64,000 bases of DNA from positions 62,380,390 to 62,444,389 of the forward strand of contig JAVMKO010000003.1 in the NCBI GenBank assembly GCA_032164245.1, in the 5' to 3' direction. Position 1 is the first letter of the stretch. Each line of letters opens with the position of its first letter. Positions 45,000 to 54,951 of the stretch are shown here, piece by piece. The notes beneath the pieces were generated by a model. That model had not been told where the DNA came from, ran no database searches, and saw only the letters and a program-made list of their open reading frames with translations. The translations under genes and the position numbers were made by a program. The DNA comes from Sternotherus odoratus. Taxonomy: Eukaryota; Chordata; Testudines; Kinosternidae.

Positions 45000-47387
45000 T
45001 CAAAAGTTGGATTTGGGCCCCTGGGAAGGCTTAGAGCCTTGTTGTTTCCCGCCCTGCCTAGGCCCTTGCCGCCGGCGGTAAGGGCGGCTTCTCCTGAGGG
45101 AGGAGTCCTGGGGCGGGCGCGCAGGTGGGAAGAATTTCCTGCGTGGCGGGATGAAGGGACGCCTCTGTGGACCTGGGGTGTGCATGCCCAGGCCTTTGAG
45201 GGTTACCCCCCTGTCCTTGAGGGCCTGGAGACGGGCATCCGTATCCTCCGAGAAGAGGGACTGTCCCTCAAAGGGGAGGTCCTGGATTTTAAATTGCATG
45301 GCCGGGGCTAGGTTGGATGACGAGAGCCATGCTGCCCGGCGGAGGGCAATGCCCGAGGCCATTGTTCGGGCCGCAGAGTCGGCCGAGTCCAGGGCCGCTT
45401 GCAGGGCATGACGAGATATGTCCCTGCTTTGGAGCAATAGGGCCCTGAACTCCTGTTTGCCCTCCTGCGGGAGAGCAGTCTCAAATTTAGTAAGGGCCTC
45501 CACCGTGTCAAAATGGTGCCTACTCAGGAGTGCCTGATGGTTGGCGACTCTGAGTTGTAGGCCCCCGGAGGAATAAACTTTCCTGCCGAAGTGGTCCAAC
45601 CTTTTGGCCTCTTTGGCCTTGGGGACCTGCGCCTCCTGCCCGTGGCGCTCCTTGTTATTAACAGAGTCCACCACCAGGGAGGAGGGCGTGGGGTGAACAT
45701 ACAAGTATTCATATCCCTTGGCTGGGACAAAATAACGCTTCTCCACCCCACGAGCAGTGGGGGAGATAGAGGCGGGGGTCTTCCAAATTGCCGCCGTGTG
45801 GAGTTTAATAGTATTAATGAACGGCACTGCCACCCGTGCCGGAGTGCCCTTAGTTAACATGGTGGTGACCGGGTCGTCCACCACTGGGACCTCTTCCAAA
45901 GGCAGGTTCATGTTTTTAGCAACTGCCTGGAGGAGATGTTGGTAACTGGAGAGGTCCAAGGCGGGCGGGCTAGTTGATGAAGTGCCCGCCACTGCCTCTA
46001 CCCCTACGGGGGAGGCGTAGGGACCCGGCTCCATAGGGCTACGTACCATGGAGGGCTGGACTGCCGATGATGGTCCTGCCAGCACGTCCACTGGACCCTC
46101 TGAGCTCACCGGGAACCCGGGTTCAGACTGGGTTTCCCGGGGCCGATCATACCCCCATGCCGCCCACTCTGACCAGGCAGGGTTCTGGGTGACTTGGACT
46201 GGTCCCGCCGAGCGAGGGGCCCGCGTGCCGGCGGACTCTCGACGCTCCCGGTGCCGTGGGCTTCTCGACCGGTGCCGGGCGGTAAGGTGCCCATCCGAGG
46301 AGTCGTGGCTACCCGAACGGTGCCGCCTCGGGAAGTCTCGTTGCCGAGACGATGATCGGTACCGGGGGGACCTTCGGCGCCGCGACGGGGTCCGGTGCCG
46401 CTCTCTACACTCCCGGTGCCGTGGGCTTCTCGACCGGTACCGGGCGGTATGGTGCCCATCCGAGGAATCGTGGTTACCTGAATGGTGCCGCCTCGGGGAG
46501 TCTCGGTGCAGAGACGATGATCGGTACCGGGAGGACCTTCGGCGCCGCGACGGGGTTCGGTGCCGAGACGACGAGCAGTGCCTGGACGCGGAGCGGCTTG
46601 TGGAGCGACGTCTCGGACGGTCTCGGCGCCAGCTGAGGGACCGGTGCCGGGAGTGCGACCAGTGCCGAGAGTACGACCGGCCCTTACCAGGGTGCCGGGA
46701 CTCTGATCGGCGGCCAGAGCGCGAGTGGCGCGAACGGCCAGGAGGAGACCTTGAGCAGGGTCTCAACTCCTTGCGGCGCCGAGACTGCGACCGGAGCCGG
46801 GCGGGTGACCGTTGCCGGGAGTCTGGTCGGCGCCGCGAGATCGAGCGGTGTCCATGCCCTGCCGGGCTCCGACACGCGATCTCTGCCTCGGTCATGGGCG
46901 GCCTGCCCGTCGACCGGACTTGTTGCTGCGGGGCGTCCCCGGCAAGCAACCCTCTCGCAGCAGTACACGCCTCCATCGTGGAGGGAAGCTGCTGCGGAGT
47001 TGGCACCCCAAGTGGCAAGACCACTGGCACCGGACTCGACGGGGCCTCCTGCGGCGCCGGAGTCAGCGGTGCGGGTGCTGGCGGCTCTTCCTCAGGTCGG
47101 CTCCCCGGAGAAGGCTGAGGTCGCGGCACTGGTACCGACGGCTGGACGCGGTCCGGAGCAGGGCGAAGTTGAGCGCTCCTCTTCCGCTTGGTGCTGGGGG
47201 AGCGCGACCGCCGAGGCTTGGCTCTCGGCGGTTTGGGTGCGGGGTCCGGTGCCGCACTGGAGTCCGGGGCCGCCTCCATCAGGACGTGCCGCAAGCGGGA
47301 TTCCCTGTCTTTGCGGGTCCTGGGCTGAAGGTACTGCAGATCTAGGAAGAAACTGCCAAGTGCACTTACCAGGCACTTGAGAGGCAC
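45000..47387 (-). CDS. DIRS ORF1, gag-like protein with a long arginine/serine-rich region
   Basis: A 795-codon frame beginning at 47387, about 250 bases inside the right terminal repeat. Residues about 1-165 are basic and proline-rich, including SPSTKRKR. Residues about 175-400 are a dense RS/SR domain (RSRSPRHRE, SRRRRSSRYRSSS) resembling SR splicing factors. Residues about 480-795 form a more ordered part (LSSYQHLLQAVAKNMNLPLEEVPV; KRLDHFGRKVYSSGGL; SRDISRHALQAALDSADSAART) typical of DIRS gag-like proteins. The C terminus is basic. A 165-bp in-frame tandem duplication lies in the RS region. The likely role is particle formation and RNA binding; the RS function is inference. Confidence 0.88.
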   Translation of the reverse strand: MPLKCLVSALGSFFLDLQYLQPRTRKDRESRLRHVLMEAAPDSSAAPDPAPKPPRAKPRRSRSPSTKRKRSAQLRPAPDRVQPSVPVPRPQPSPGSRPEEEPPAPAPLTPAPQEAPSSPVPVVLPLGVPTPQQLPSTMEACTAARGLLAGDAPQQQVRSTGRPPMTEAEIACRSPAGHGHRSISRRRPDSRQRSPARLRSQSRRRKELRPCSRSPPGRSRHSRSGRRSESRHPGKGRSYSRHWSHSRHRSLSWRRDRPRRRSTSRSASRHCSSSRHRTPSRRRRSSRYRSSSLHRDSPRRHHSGNHDSSDGHHTARYRSRSPRHRECRERHRTPSRRRRSPRYRSSSRQRDFPRRHRSGSHDSSDGHLTARHRSRSPRHRERRESAGTRAPRSAGPVQVTQNPAWSEWAAWGYDRPRETQSEPGFPVSSEGPVDVLAGPSSAVQPSMVRSPMEPGPYASPVGVEAVAGTSSTSPPALDLSSYQHLLQAVAKNMNLPLEEVPVVDDPVTTMLTKGTPARVAVPFINTIKLHTAAIWKTPASISPTARGVEKRYFVPAKGYEYLYVHPTPSSLVVDSVNNKERHGQEAQVPKAKEAKRLDHFGRKVYSSGGLQLRVANHQALLSRHHFDTVEALTKFETALPQEGKQEFRALLLQSRDISRHALQAALDSADSAARTMASGIALRRAAWLSSSNLAPAMQFKIQDLPFEGQSLFSEDTDARLQALKDRGVTLKGLGMHTPGPQRRPFIPPRRKFFPPARPPQDSSLRRSRPYRRRQGPRQGGKQQGSKPSQGPKSNF
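46245..46564 (-). repeat. 165-bp tandem duplication inside DIRS ORF1
   Basis: Units at 46245-46409 and 46410-46564 share 'ctcccggtgccgtgggcttc', the 'gtgcccatccgagga' segment and the 'gacgatgatcggtaccggg' segment, with scattered substitutions. The period of 165 bases keeps the frame (55 codons) and doubles an RS-rich block. Confidence 0.9.
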
Positions 47388-47633
47388 TTAGAGTGTGGGT
47401 CTCCCACAGGCGTAGGCTTCCCACACTCTGAGTGCTTGAATCCCGGAGCCTTGAAGACAGAGGCTCCGGCAGCAGGGAAAAACCCCTGCACTGACTCTTT
47501 ACACTACAAAGACTATGTAAACTAACTAACAACAACTGCTAACAACGAACAATTAAGAGAACAATCGACTAGCTAGGAGATAAGGAGAATGCTGAAAAGC
47601 AGAACTCCTCTTCCGACTACCAGCTCGAGCGGT

Positions 47634-47815
47634 AAAGAAGGAACTGAGGGCCAGACTGTGTCGCAGGGGTACTTATAGAGTGCCTCAGTGGCGCCACTCC
47701 AGGGGGCTCCCTGCTCACCCAGTCTGCAGCTAGGGGAAAATCTACCCGGCAACCAGGCCCGCAGCGCGTGCCTAACCTATAGTGGAATGCATGTGAGCAA
47801 TCACTCGAAGAAGAA
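47634..47815. repeat. DIRS right inverted terminal repeat (5' end of the element)
   Basis: Reverse complement of the left repeat; about four differences were noted over the first 165 aligned bases. It ends 'aagaagaa' at 47815 against flanking 'cttgcagtgcc'. Confidence 0.92.
47645..47680 (-). promoter_or_regulatory. candidate DIRS promoter (TATA-like)
   Basis: On the minus strand 'ctctataagt' (47680-47671) lies about 285 bases upstream of the ORF1 ATG. A start about 25-30 bases downstream would fall near 47645. The word is duplicated in the left repeat by symmetry. Function is inferred. Confidence 0.45.
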
Positions 47816-48110
47816 CTTGCAGTGCCAGATTGCTACTGAGCAGTCAGGAATCAATTTGGAATTGGGAAATCCACCATGGGAGGTGTTGTGATGTAAGTGT
47901 GCAATGCTGTTAATCACCTCCCGCTACAAAGGACTGTGACTCTGGGCAATGTGCAGGACATACTGGATGGCTTTGCAGGAAAAGGAGGTTCCCAAACTGT
48001 GGTGGGGCCACAGAGCAATTCAACAAAAAGAGCTACTTTTCTATGCTAATGCAAGCACCAGGGACACTTTACCAACATCCTTATGGGCTGGAAAGGGAGT
48101 CAAGCATTGG
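47816..48110 (+). pseudogene. Harbinger-type transposase, continuation after the DIRS insertion
   Basis: The + strand reads LAVPDCY, a stop, then AVRNQFGIGKSTMGGVV, VTLGNVQDILDGFAGKG and later ASTRDTLPTS. This corresponds to the middle of a Harbinger/HARBI1-type transposase (N-terminal helical part into the DDE region). Several stops and frame shifts are present. It joins in sense and position to 41585-41670, showing that DIRS split the gene. Confidence 0.7.
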
Positions 48111-48996
48111 ATTGCTGAGTCTGCAGGTCCAGAGTTCGCAGCGTCTGTTTCTTCCCGGACAAAGGAAAGCCTTTCCTGTTGCACATTCTCTTCCTTTTCC
48201 TGTGCCTTTCTCCACTCTGCTCTATTCCTGACCATCCATGAGGATGCTCTTCCAAGCCCTGTGCTTAGTATCTTAAGCAGCAGAGGCTTGCAGGCTCTCT
48301 GGGAATACGTAATTTTGAGTCCTCCTCCTTCTTATCTGGCTCAGCCATTTGGCTGGTGTGGATGGAGAGATTCTCCAGGCCCCATTTGCAGCAGCTGAAG
48401 ATATAATACACAGAGCCATCATTGTTGGGGTACTCACAAGCTAAATCAAAACTTAGGACACTGAATTCACTCCCCTTGATCCACACAAGTTGTAAGCACT
48501 ACAGCCGCCCTTCTAATAAAGGCACTGGACCTGGAAGGAGATGTGGATATTGCTGTAATGTTTGAGTCCACAAGCAAAAATGCTCTACAATTCACTAAAG
48601 AATGTCTACCAGATTTCCATGAATGAGAAGAACCCAATCCTCAGACTGAGACAACAGGGATTCTCACATATTTGTGGATGCTTCGTATTTAATTCTACAT
48701 GTAGAGAAGTAGTTGCTCCATCGCCTTTTTGCTCAGCTGTTTATCTTGACTGATAGCTCCTCAGAATCTCTTTTCTCTTCCCAGTAGATATGAGTGGACA
48801 AGTTAATACACTACACCAAGCTGAACCTTCACCCCAAACAAGCTCCCTTTTCGGGAGGTTCATTAAAGTTCAAATGAAATTGTGCAGATAGTTTTTAATT
48901 TTCCTGTGCCCCTCTGCACATCATGGTTCTGGTTGTATTGGCCTGATCGGTGGAATGTTTCTGATCTGACTGGAATGTTTCTGATCTGACATGGGG

Positions 48997-49074
<78 letters not shown>

Positions 49075-52000
49075 CATACACACAACTACAAATGTTTGTA
49101 TTGATCTAAGAAAAAGTGTGAGGCACATGGGAATCTTATGAAGAAATATATAAGCTACATCTACTGAGTCCATCTCCCTCTGTGGGCTGAACCCTGCAAG
49201 GCTTTGAGCACTTCCAATTCCCAGGGGTCATGAAAATCCATTTTATCTCTAGTCATGAGCAGTGCTGCCATCCCATTAGAAATCTAAACAGGTATCAGTC
49301 TGGCTATAGGAAGATTCCCTAAAGCAGTTTAAAAATATTTAACTTTCAGCAGAAATAGATGCAAGTGATTTGGCATCAGGAAAAAAAGATGATAGGCAAT
49401 AAGTTAGTAGCTGAATAAAAAAAAATGTGTATAAAATTGAAATAAGATGTCATGATACAGGCTTTGTACGATAATTGTTGGTTTTCTTTTAAAATAGTGT
49501 TGAAAGTTGTAGCCAGTACATTTTTCAGATTTTGCAAGTGGACTGGTTTGAGGGCTTCCTATTAAATAATGCCTTTTCTTTTTTATAGTATTATTTACAT
49601 GGAAGGTGGGCCAAGGGCTGACAATGTTTATTCAATTATTTTTATATTCCTTGTTACCAGCGGTTGCATTACTGTTGTTTTGTGTATTCTTTAAAAACAT
49701 AGTAATCAACATACTTTGTGTCTCAGAGCTTATTCTGTAATTTACTGACGCGAGCTAACACCCAAGCTTCTGTACTTCACAATAGCCAATTATAACTGCA
49801 ATCTATACAGTGGTAGCCATGGTATCTGCAGGCTTTGTCGGTTGTTCTCTCAGCAGTCTCAGAGCTTAAATAGGCTCAGACACCAACTCCGCTAGTTCAA
49901 AATTCATACTGCTCTAGCTTTTTCAGAGAGATCACACTTTCACTCATTAGGGACTGGGGAGCAAGGCTGCAGAACCTAGAGGGCTTTTGTGCTATGCTAG
50001 CTCAGCTTCACAAGCAGAGGAATGTATTTTCAGGCTCAAACATATTACAATTTTTGGTTTATTCACACCTATATATTCCGTGCACTTATATGATACATAC
50101 TGTGTCAGATTAACATTTGTAACTTGGTTCCAAATGATGTATGGGGATAGAAATCAAAATATATCATTCTAGAGTTTGTATCAAAGTTCTAATTTAATAA
50201 GAAAGTAAATTTAATAATAAAGTAAATTAATCTACCCAATTTATTAATCTACCCAATCTATTAATTGTTGAGTTTAGATTGGCAAACACAGTGGGTAAAA
50301 GGTTCTACTACAAGTCACTAGGTTTACTTGCTTGTAATTTGAAAGTCATCTGTATGGTAAAATCCTCTATTCTTGGTCTTAGGGTAAAGTGATTTGTTTC
50401 TTTTACATTTGAAGAAAGAGGCTGCTAGGGGTGGGGGCTGAGTTTTGGCCAAGTGAAAAAACAAACAAGTTGATTTGTATTGTGTTTGTGTGCACGTGTG
50501 TGCGCTGTGAGCTCTAGTATGAATGGCTGGGAACAAAACCCATAGGAAGTAGGATAGTATGCATAGAAGAGCAGCCCAGAGAGGGTGAAACCATTGCCCC
50601 CAGAGAGGAAGCCTTTTGGGTATGATCCAATAGCAGGACTGGGATTGTTTAAAGACCGTAGTCACACACCCAACCAGAAGGGGCACTCACAAAATGTATA
50701 GGGGTTATACCATTACACCTGGATTCCTACAGACAAGCACAGAAATCAGAGAGCCTCATAAGTGTGGCACTTTGTAAGATAACCTCGCCTTTGGTGGACA
50801 GGTTCTGAAAAAAAAAGGTTTTGAAATCCAAGGAATTAGTAACTTCATAATTATGTCCTTTTCTAGTTTGAAAAATTCCACTGGAAGAGATAAACCTATG
50901 AAAGTAAGAGCACTGCCTTGGACAGACGCAATCATCAATTAATTCCCCAAGGAATTAATACTGGAAACAACTGAGAAACTGAAGGAATATAGTGAAGCTG
51001 CAAAAATATTCCTCACAACTCCAATGTATTAAACTCTGAAATATATATTAACATACACAATATCTAATGAGTAGAATTCATGTACCAATGCTCAGATCCA
51101 ATATGTCAAATTCAATTTTCTTAATAGATCATAATCTGCATACAAAAAAGAATAATCAGGCAACAGCATTTTCGGGGGTGCGTGGAGGGGGCCATCAGGG
51201 AGAAATTAGTAAACATCCATGTCACAATCTTTGGGAGTCATTAAAATATCAATGGCCAGTCCCTGCCACTGTTGATTATTCTGTGATGAAAGGGATAGTG
51301 ATGCCCACTACTTCCTTTCACCCAACAATGTGACTCCCAAAAGATGCTTCCTTCTGCTTCACTTGTCTCCCAGAAATTTGGGTAGAGATGTACCATACCA
51401 AAGTTGTGCTGTTTTTTGTTTTATTTTGTTTCAGGGAGGCAGCGGGGGTGCTTGGAAAACCTTTGAGCTTACGCCTCTAAATGGTGACACAGACAACTAT
51501 CTTATTACTCATTGGTTCACAGAGAACACAAATAATGATCTTCTTTGTGATAAGGGAGGTTAAAATGTCACCTGCTTACCCACTTGAACACATGGAATAG
51601 GCTTCCTTAATAAAGATCCAGAATAAATATGTAGCTTCCTTCTTCCAGCTGCTGAAATACATCCCATCCTAGTCTAAAAGTGACATTTCAGACTGCTCCA
51701 TAAAAAACAACAACTGGTTTTATGTTTTCCCAAGCATACAACTAACATTTTTACCCCAATATTGACCTTCATTTTCTGGTGACGTGAAAATATTTTGCAC
51801 GAAACAAACACATACAAAACACATACATACATATTTTGCACAAAACATACACACACACACGCGTATTTTGCACGAAACACACACAGTGAACCTGAAAATG
51901 GGAACATTTCAAGTGTCTAATTTCTTGTCAAATATTTTGCACAGCTTTAGTCATGACCTTATTTGTGCCTTTGTTAACAAATCAAAGTCTTTGAAATGAT

Positions 52001-52954
52001 TGCATGTACAGTAATTAAATGAGAGCAAAAAACACGATACCTAGTGTACAATAAAAATATAGTTATGGAAATACAATGACAGTCCTCTATTGCTCCACAG
52101 AGGAAGCACTAAAAGATAAAAGGAAAGGAAAACATTAAGAGCTTAATTAATTACCTCCAACACAAGTTAATAAAGATATCTTTGTAATCATATTGGGCTA
52201 CATTGTGCCATTTAGGCATAGGCCTGCAGTGGGGGATAACAAGGAAATATTCTGCCTCAGAGAAAGAGAATATCTTCTGGACATTCCCTGTGGATACTTG
52301 GCCTCTGAATAGGTGGAAGGCTCTCATGACGCAGAATTATGCCTGTGCCTACTCATTCCCTTTGAAAACCGCTGCAAGAGTCCAATCTTTTTTTCATTTT
52401 CAGACCCCTACATTTCAAATGGAGGTGCAGACGCCTTAGAAATTCAGCTTGTGGTTCACAGACCCCTACAACAGAAGTCTTTGATCTGACTGAACAGAAT
52501 TTAACAATGAGAGATGCACATGCTTGGCATGGCATTTGACGCAGTGTGAGAAATAGTTCTAAACTGTGTGCTTCTATGGTAACGATGACACATCCAATTT
52601 GTGACTTGTAGGTGGAGGTATTCACATACATTTAATTGATCAGAAAAATGGAATGCCTTTTCTGGGATCTGAAACTTATTTTCATAGTCATCTTTTGTGG
52701 ACCCCTTGGATATAGTTTGCTGGGCCCCAGGATTCCATGGATCACTGGGCTATTGTATGCCCTGAAGGAAGCATGATAATATCATGCCTAAGCTCCCCTC
52801 ACACTAGGGGGAGCTTCTGACTATCCCTTATATATAGCTTTCTCTCTCTTTGCCCATCACCCCCCAGCCGGGGTATGGGCCACCAACTGCTGTTGGTGTT
52901 TCAGTAGCAATTGGTTCCCTTACAGGGTGGAGTTGCTAGCCCCACACCCATGTT
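48111..52954. other. mostly non-coding; end of the Harbinger copy and microsatellites
   Basis: From 48111 to about 48540 the sequence is probably the remaining Harbinger copy, possibly rearranged; a minus-strand WRKAQEKEENVQQE-like word near 48190-48230 could be its SANT-type accessory protein. 48952-48989 is a 20-bp tandem pair ('ggaatgtttctgatctgac'). A compound microsatellite follows at 49000-49071. An AC/'tattttgca' tandem-like patch lies at about 51790-51885. No gene was recognised. Confidence 0.5.
49000..49071. repeat. compound microsatellite (TG)n(GA)n
   Basis: About 14 TG units are followed directly by about 22 GA units. Confidence 0.95.
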
Positions 52955-52982
52955 AAGCCTACAGCACCTGGTATTCCCAGGA

Positions 52983-53019
<37 letters not shown>

Positions 53020-53076
53020 TTAGCTTCCAAGATCAGATGGGATTGGGCGTGTTCAGGGTGGTTTAGCCATATTATA
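52955..53076 (-). pseudogene. 5S rRNA-derived pseudogene
   Basis: The minus strand follows vertebrate 5S rRNA from about its 10th base to the 3' end: 'ggctaaaccaccctgaacac', 'gaagctaagcagggttgggc', 'cttggatgggagacctcctg' and 'gaataccaggtgctgtaggc'. The internal promoter words (box A 'agctaagcagggttgg' and box C 'tggatgggagacc') are largely kept. Several substitutions, including CpG decays (cgcgcc to cacgcc), and the altered first bases argue against a functional gene. It could also be a 5S-headed SINE; no tail repeat was confirmed. Confidence 0.85.
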
Positions 53077-53150
53077 TATAGGTTTTATATATATATATAG
53101 CTTATATATATATAAATATATAACTTATATAGCTTATATAGCTATCCCTT
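53077..53150. repeat. AT-rich simple repeat
   Basis: 'tatatata' blocks alternate with 'gcttatatag' words next to the 5S-derived sequence. Confidence 0.85.
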
Positions 53151-54362
53151 ATATAGCTTCCATTGCAAGATGCGGGGGCACCTTACTCCTTTCCCCCACC
53201 ACAGGCTGCCCTTTGTAAAGGCATGCCAGGATCTAGGCAATGAAATTAGAGGATGGTAAAACTAAAAGAATATCAAAATTTGAAGCTGAGCGAGCATCAA
53301 AAATATTCCTTGTGAACTAGCTCTCTATCCTTTAAGTTATTCCAGACATTTCTGGTCTCCCTGGAATGTAGAGGAGATGAAGGAAATGCTTGGTCACTTA
53401 CATTTGCCATTTCTGTCATTAAAATCAAATAGCATTCCAGTGTCTCTTTCACCATCATGAGCTTCCACATTTGAATGATAAGACTTATTCTCTACTAAAC
53501 AAAGTGCATAATCTAATGATGATAAAGCATTTATGGCCCAATTCTGACACTATTTGTCATTTTGGATTAGTACCTTAAACCATGAGTCATCCTACTGCTC
53601 TCAGTGAGACTACTCATTCATATCCCGGTAGCAGAATCAGGAACTTAGTAAATCTTCAATTTTTCCAAAATGATTCAGCAATAAGGTGACCTTTGGTTAA
53701 TTCTTTTGCATCAAGATATAATTTAGGGCTCTTAAGTGCTGCTGATATATAAAGTGGTAACATTCATATTCACAGTATTATTTTCCCCTCATGTTCCATG
53801 ATGCTTCCAACCCCCCTTCCCATATTTCCTATGGATGGTGATTATCTGGGATTTTATTAACCAGGATTATTTTTTTTCCGTATCATCCAGCATAATCGAG
53901 AGTCTACTGTATTTGTTCTCTCTTTGAATTTGATCCTTAAAATAAATTGGTCTTGCTCCAGTGAAGTTTATGCCAGTTTACTTCAAGTGAGGGTCTGGCC
54001 CATTATTGCTCATCTCTTATGTCCGGTTCACCTCTGTTTACATGCACACTGTTTCACATATTTTATTTTCTACACTTTTTTAAAATAAAGTCTCAAAAAT
54101 GAAACTATTAATGTTGTGGAAAGCTGTTGGGAGATGTCTATGTCTTAGCATTTGTTCACTTTGTCTCTTTTCTGAATTCCTAGATCTGTCTCTAGGAATG
54201 TACAGGCAATTCTTCCAGAGCAGGCAGGAAGTCTATCCTCTCTGAGTGACCAGATAATGTTTGTATCCTTACTCAGCTCTACATCTGCAGTGTAGCTCTT
54301 TCCCTGATGACATAGGGGAATCCACAGACTTTCCCATTACCTCTAGTTTGCATGTTAAGGAG
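53151..54362. other. non-coding stretch
   Basis: Near 53965-54005 a short dispersed-repeat tail ('gtttacttcaagtgagggtc') is possible. Otherwise nothing was recognised. Confidence 0.5.
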
Positions 54363-54370
54363 CTTGGAAC

Positions 54371-54943
54371 CAGGGGTGAAAGTAACTAAAACTTCTTACC
54401 GCTACGGGGGCTGGGCCAGCTCTGGCCCCCGGAAGGGGCGGTGCCTCTGCCGGAAGGGGCGGGGTTGGGGCAGAGCCATCCCGCCCCTGTACCAGTATGG
54501 GGCCTCTCTCCAGACCCCCCCACCCCTCCTCAGCCCAATCCTCCCCCCCGGGCCTCTGACAGAATTTTAAAGGCCCAGGGGCAATAGCGGTGTCCCAGCC
54601 CCGGGCTCTTTAAATAGCTACCAGAGCCCCACTGCTCCTTCCCCACGGCTCCATCAGCAGGTCTCCCATTGCCGCCGAGCCCTGGGGAAGCAGCGGCGGG
54701 ACTCCAGTAGCTATTTAAAGAGCCCGGGGCTGGGACACCGCTAGCGCCCCGGGCCCTGCCGCCGGAGCCGCGCTGCAGCCTCCCCCGGGCTCCTGCAGCA
54801 ATTGAAATGGCCTGGGGCTCCAGCTGCTGCTGGGAGCCCCAGGTCCTTTCAAATGTGCCTGGGGAAGCCGATCGTCTCCGGTACGGCGCACCAACTCTTG
54901 CTGGTATGCCGTACCGGGGCGTACCAGCTTACTTTCACCTCTG
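54371..54943. mobile_element. hAT-type non-autonomous transposon with internal palindrome, 573 bp
   Basis: The left end 'caggggtgaaagtaac' and the right end 'cttactttcacctctg' are inverted copies, and the 8-bp target duplication CTTGGAAC is perfect (54363-54370 and 54944-54951). Inside, 'cagccccgggctctttaaat' (about 54596) and 'atttaaagagcccggggctg' (about 54712) form long inverted arms. The open frames here are compositional. A relative begins at 63707. Confidence 0.93.
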
Positions 54944-54951
54944 CTTGGAAC

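Larger units (their letters stand above)
41671..47815 (-). mobile_element. DIRS-type tyrosine-recombinase retrotransposon, nearly complete
   Basis: The element is transcribed on the minus strand: terminal repeat with TATA-like promoter, gag-like ORF (47387-45000), RT and RNase H, tyrosine recombinase, internal complementary region, second terminal repeat. The terminal repeats are inverted rather than direct. The element uses a tyrosine recombinase and no DDE integrase, so it should insert without target duplication. None is seen: flanks 'actgtgga' and 'cttgcagtgcc' join to restore the Harbinger reading. The two terminal repeats differ by only a few bases in about 165, so the copy is young. 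The RT/RNase H frame relation is odd (see findings). Confidence 0.96.

Noticed and set aside
46048..47118. 356-codon open frame on the + strand, with others up to 209 codons beside it
   Set aside because: They are antisense to the DIRS gag-like ORF. The GC-rich RS/SR codon pattern leaves the opposite strand open; no domain is seen.
48863..49173. Ser-Leu / Thr-His repeat open frames
   Set aside because: Translation of the (TG)n(GA)n microsatellite.
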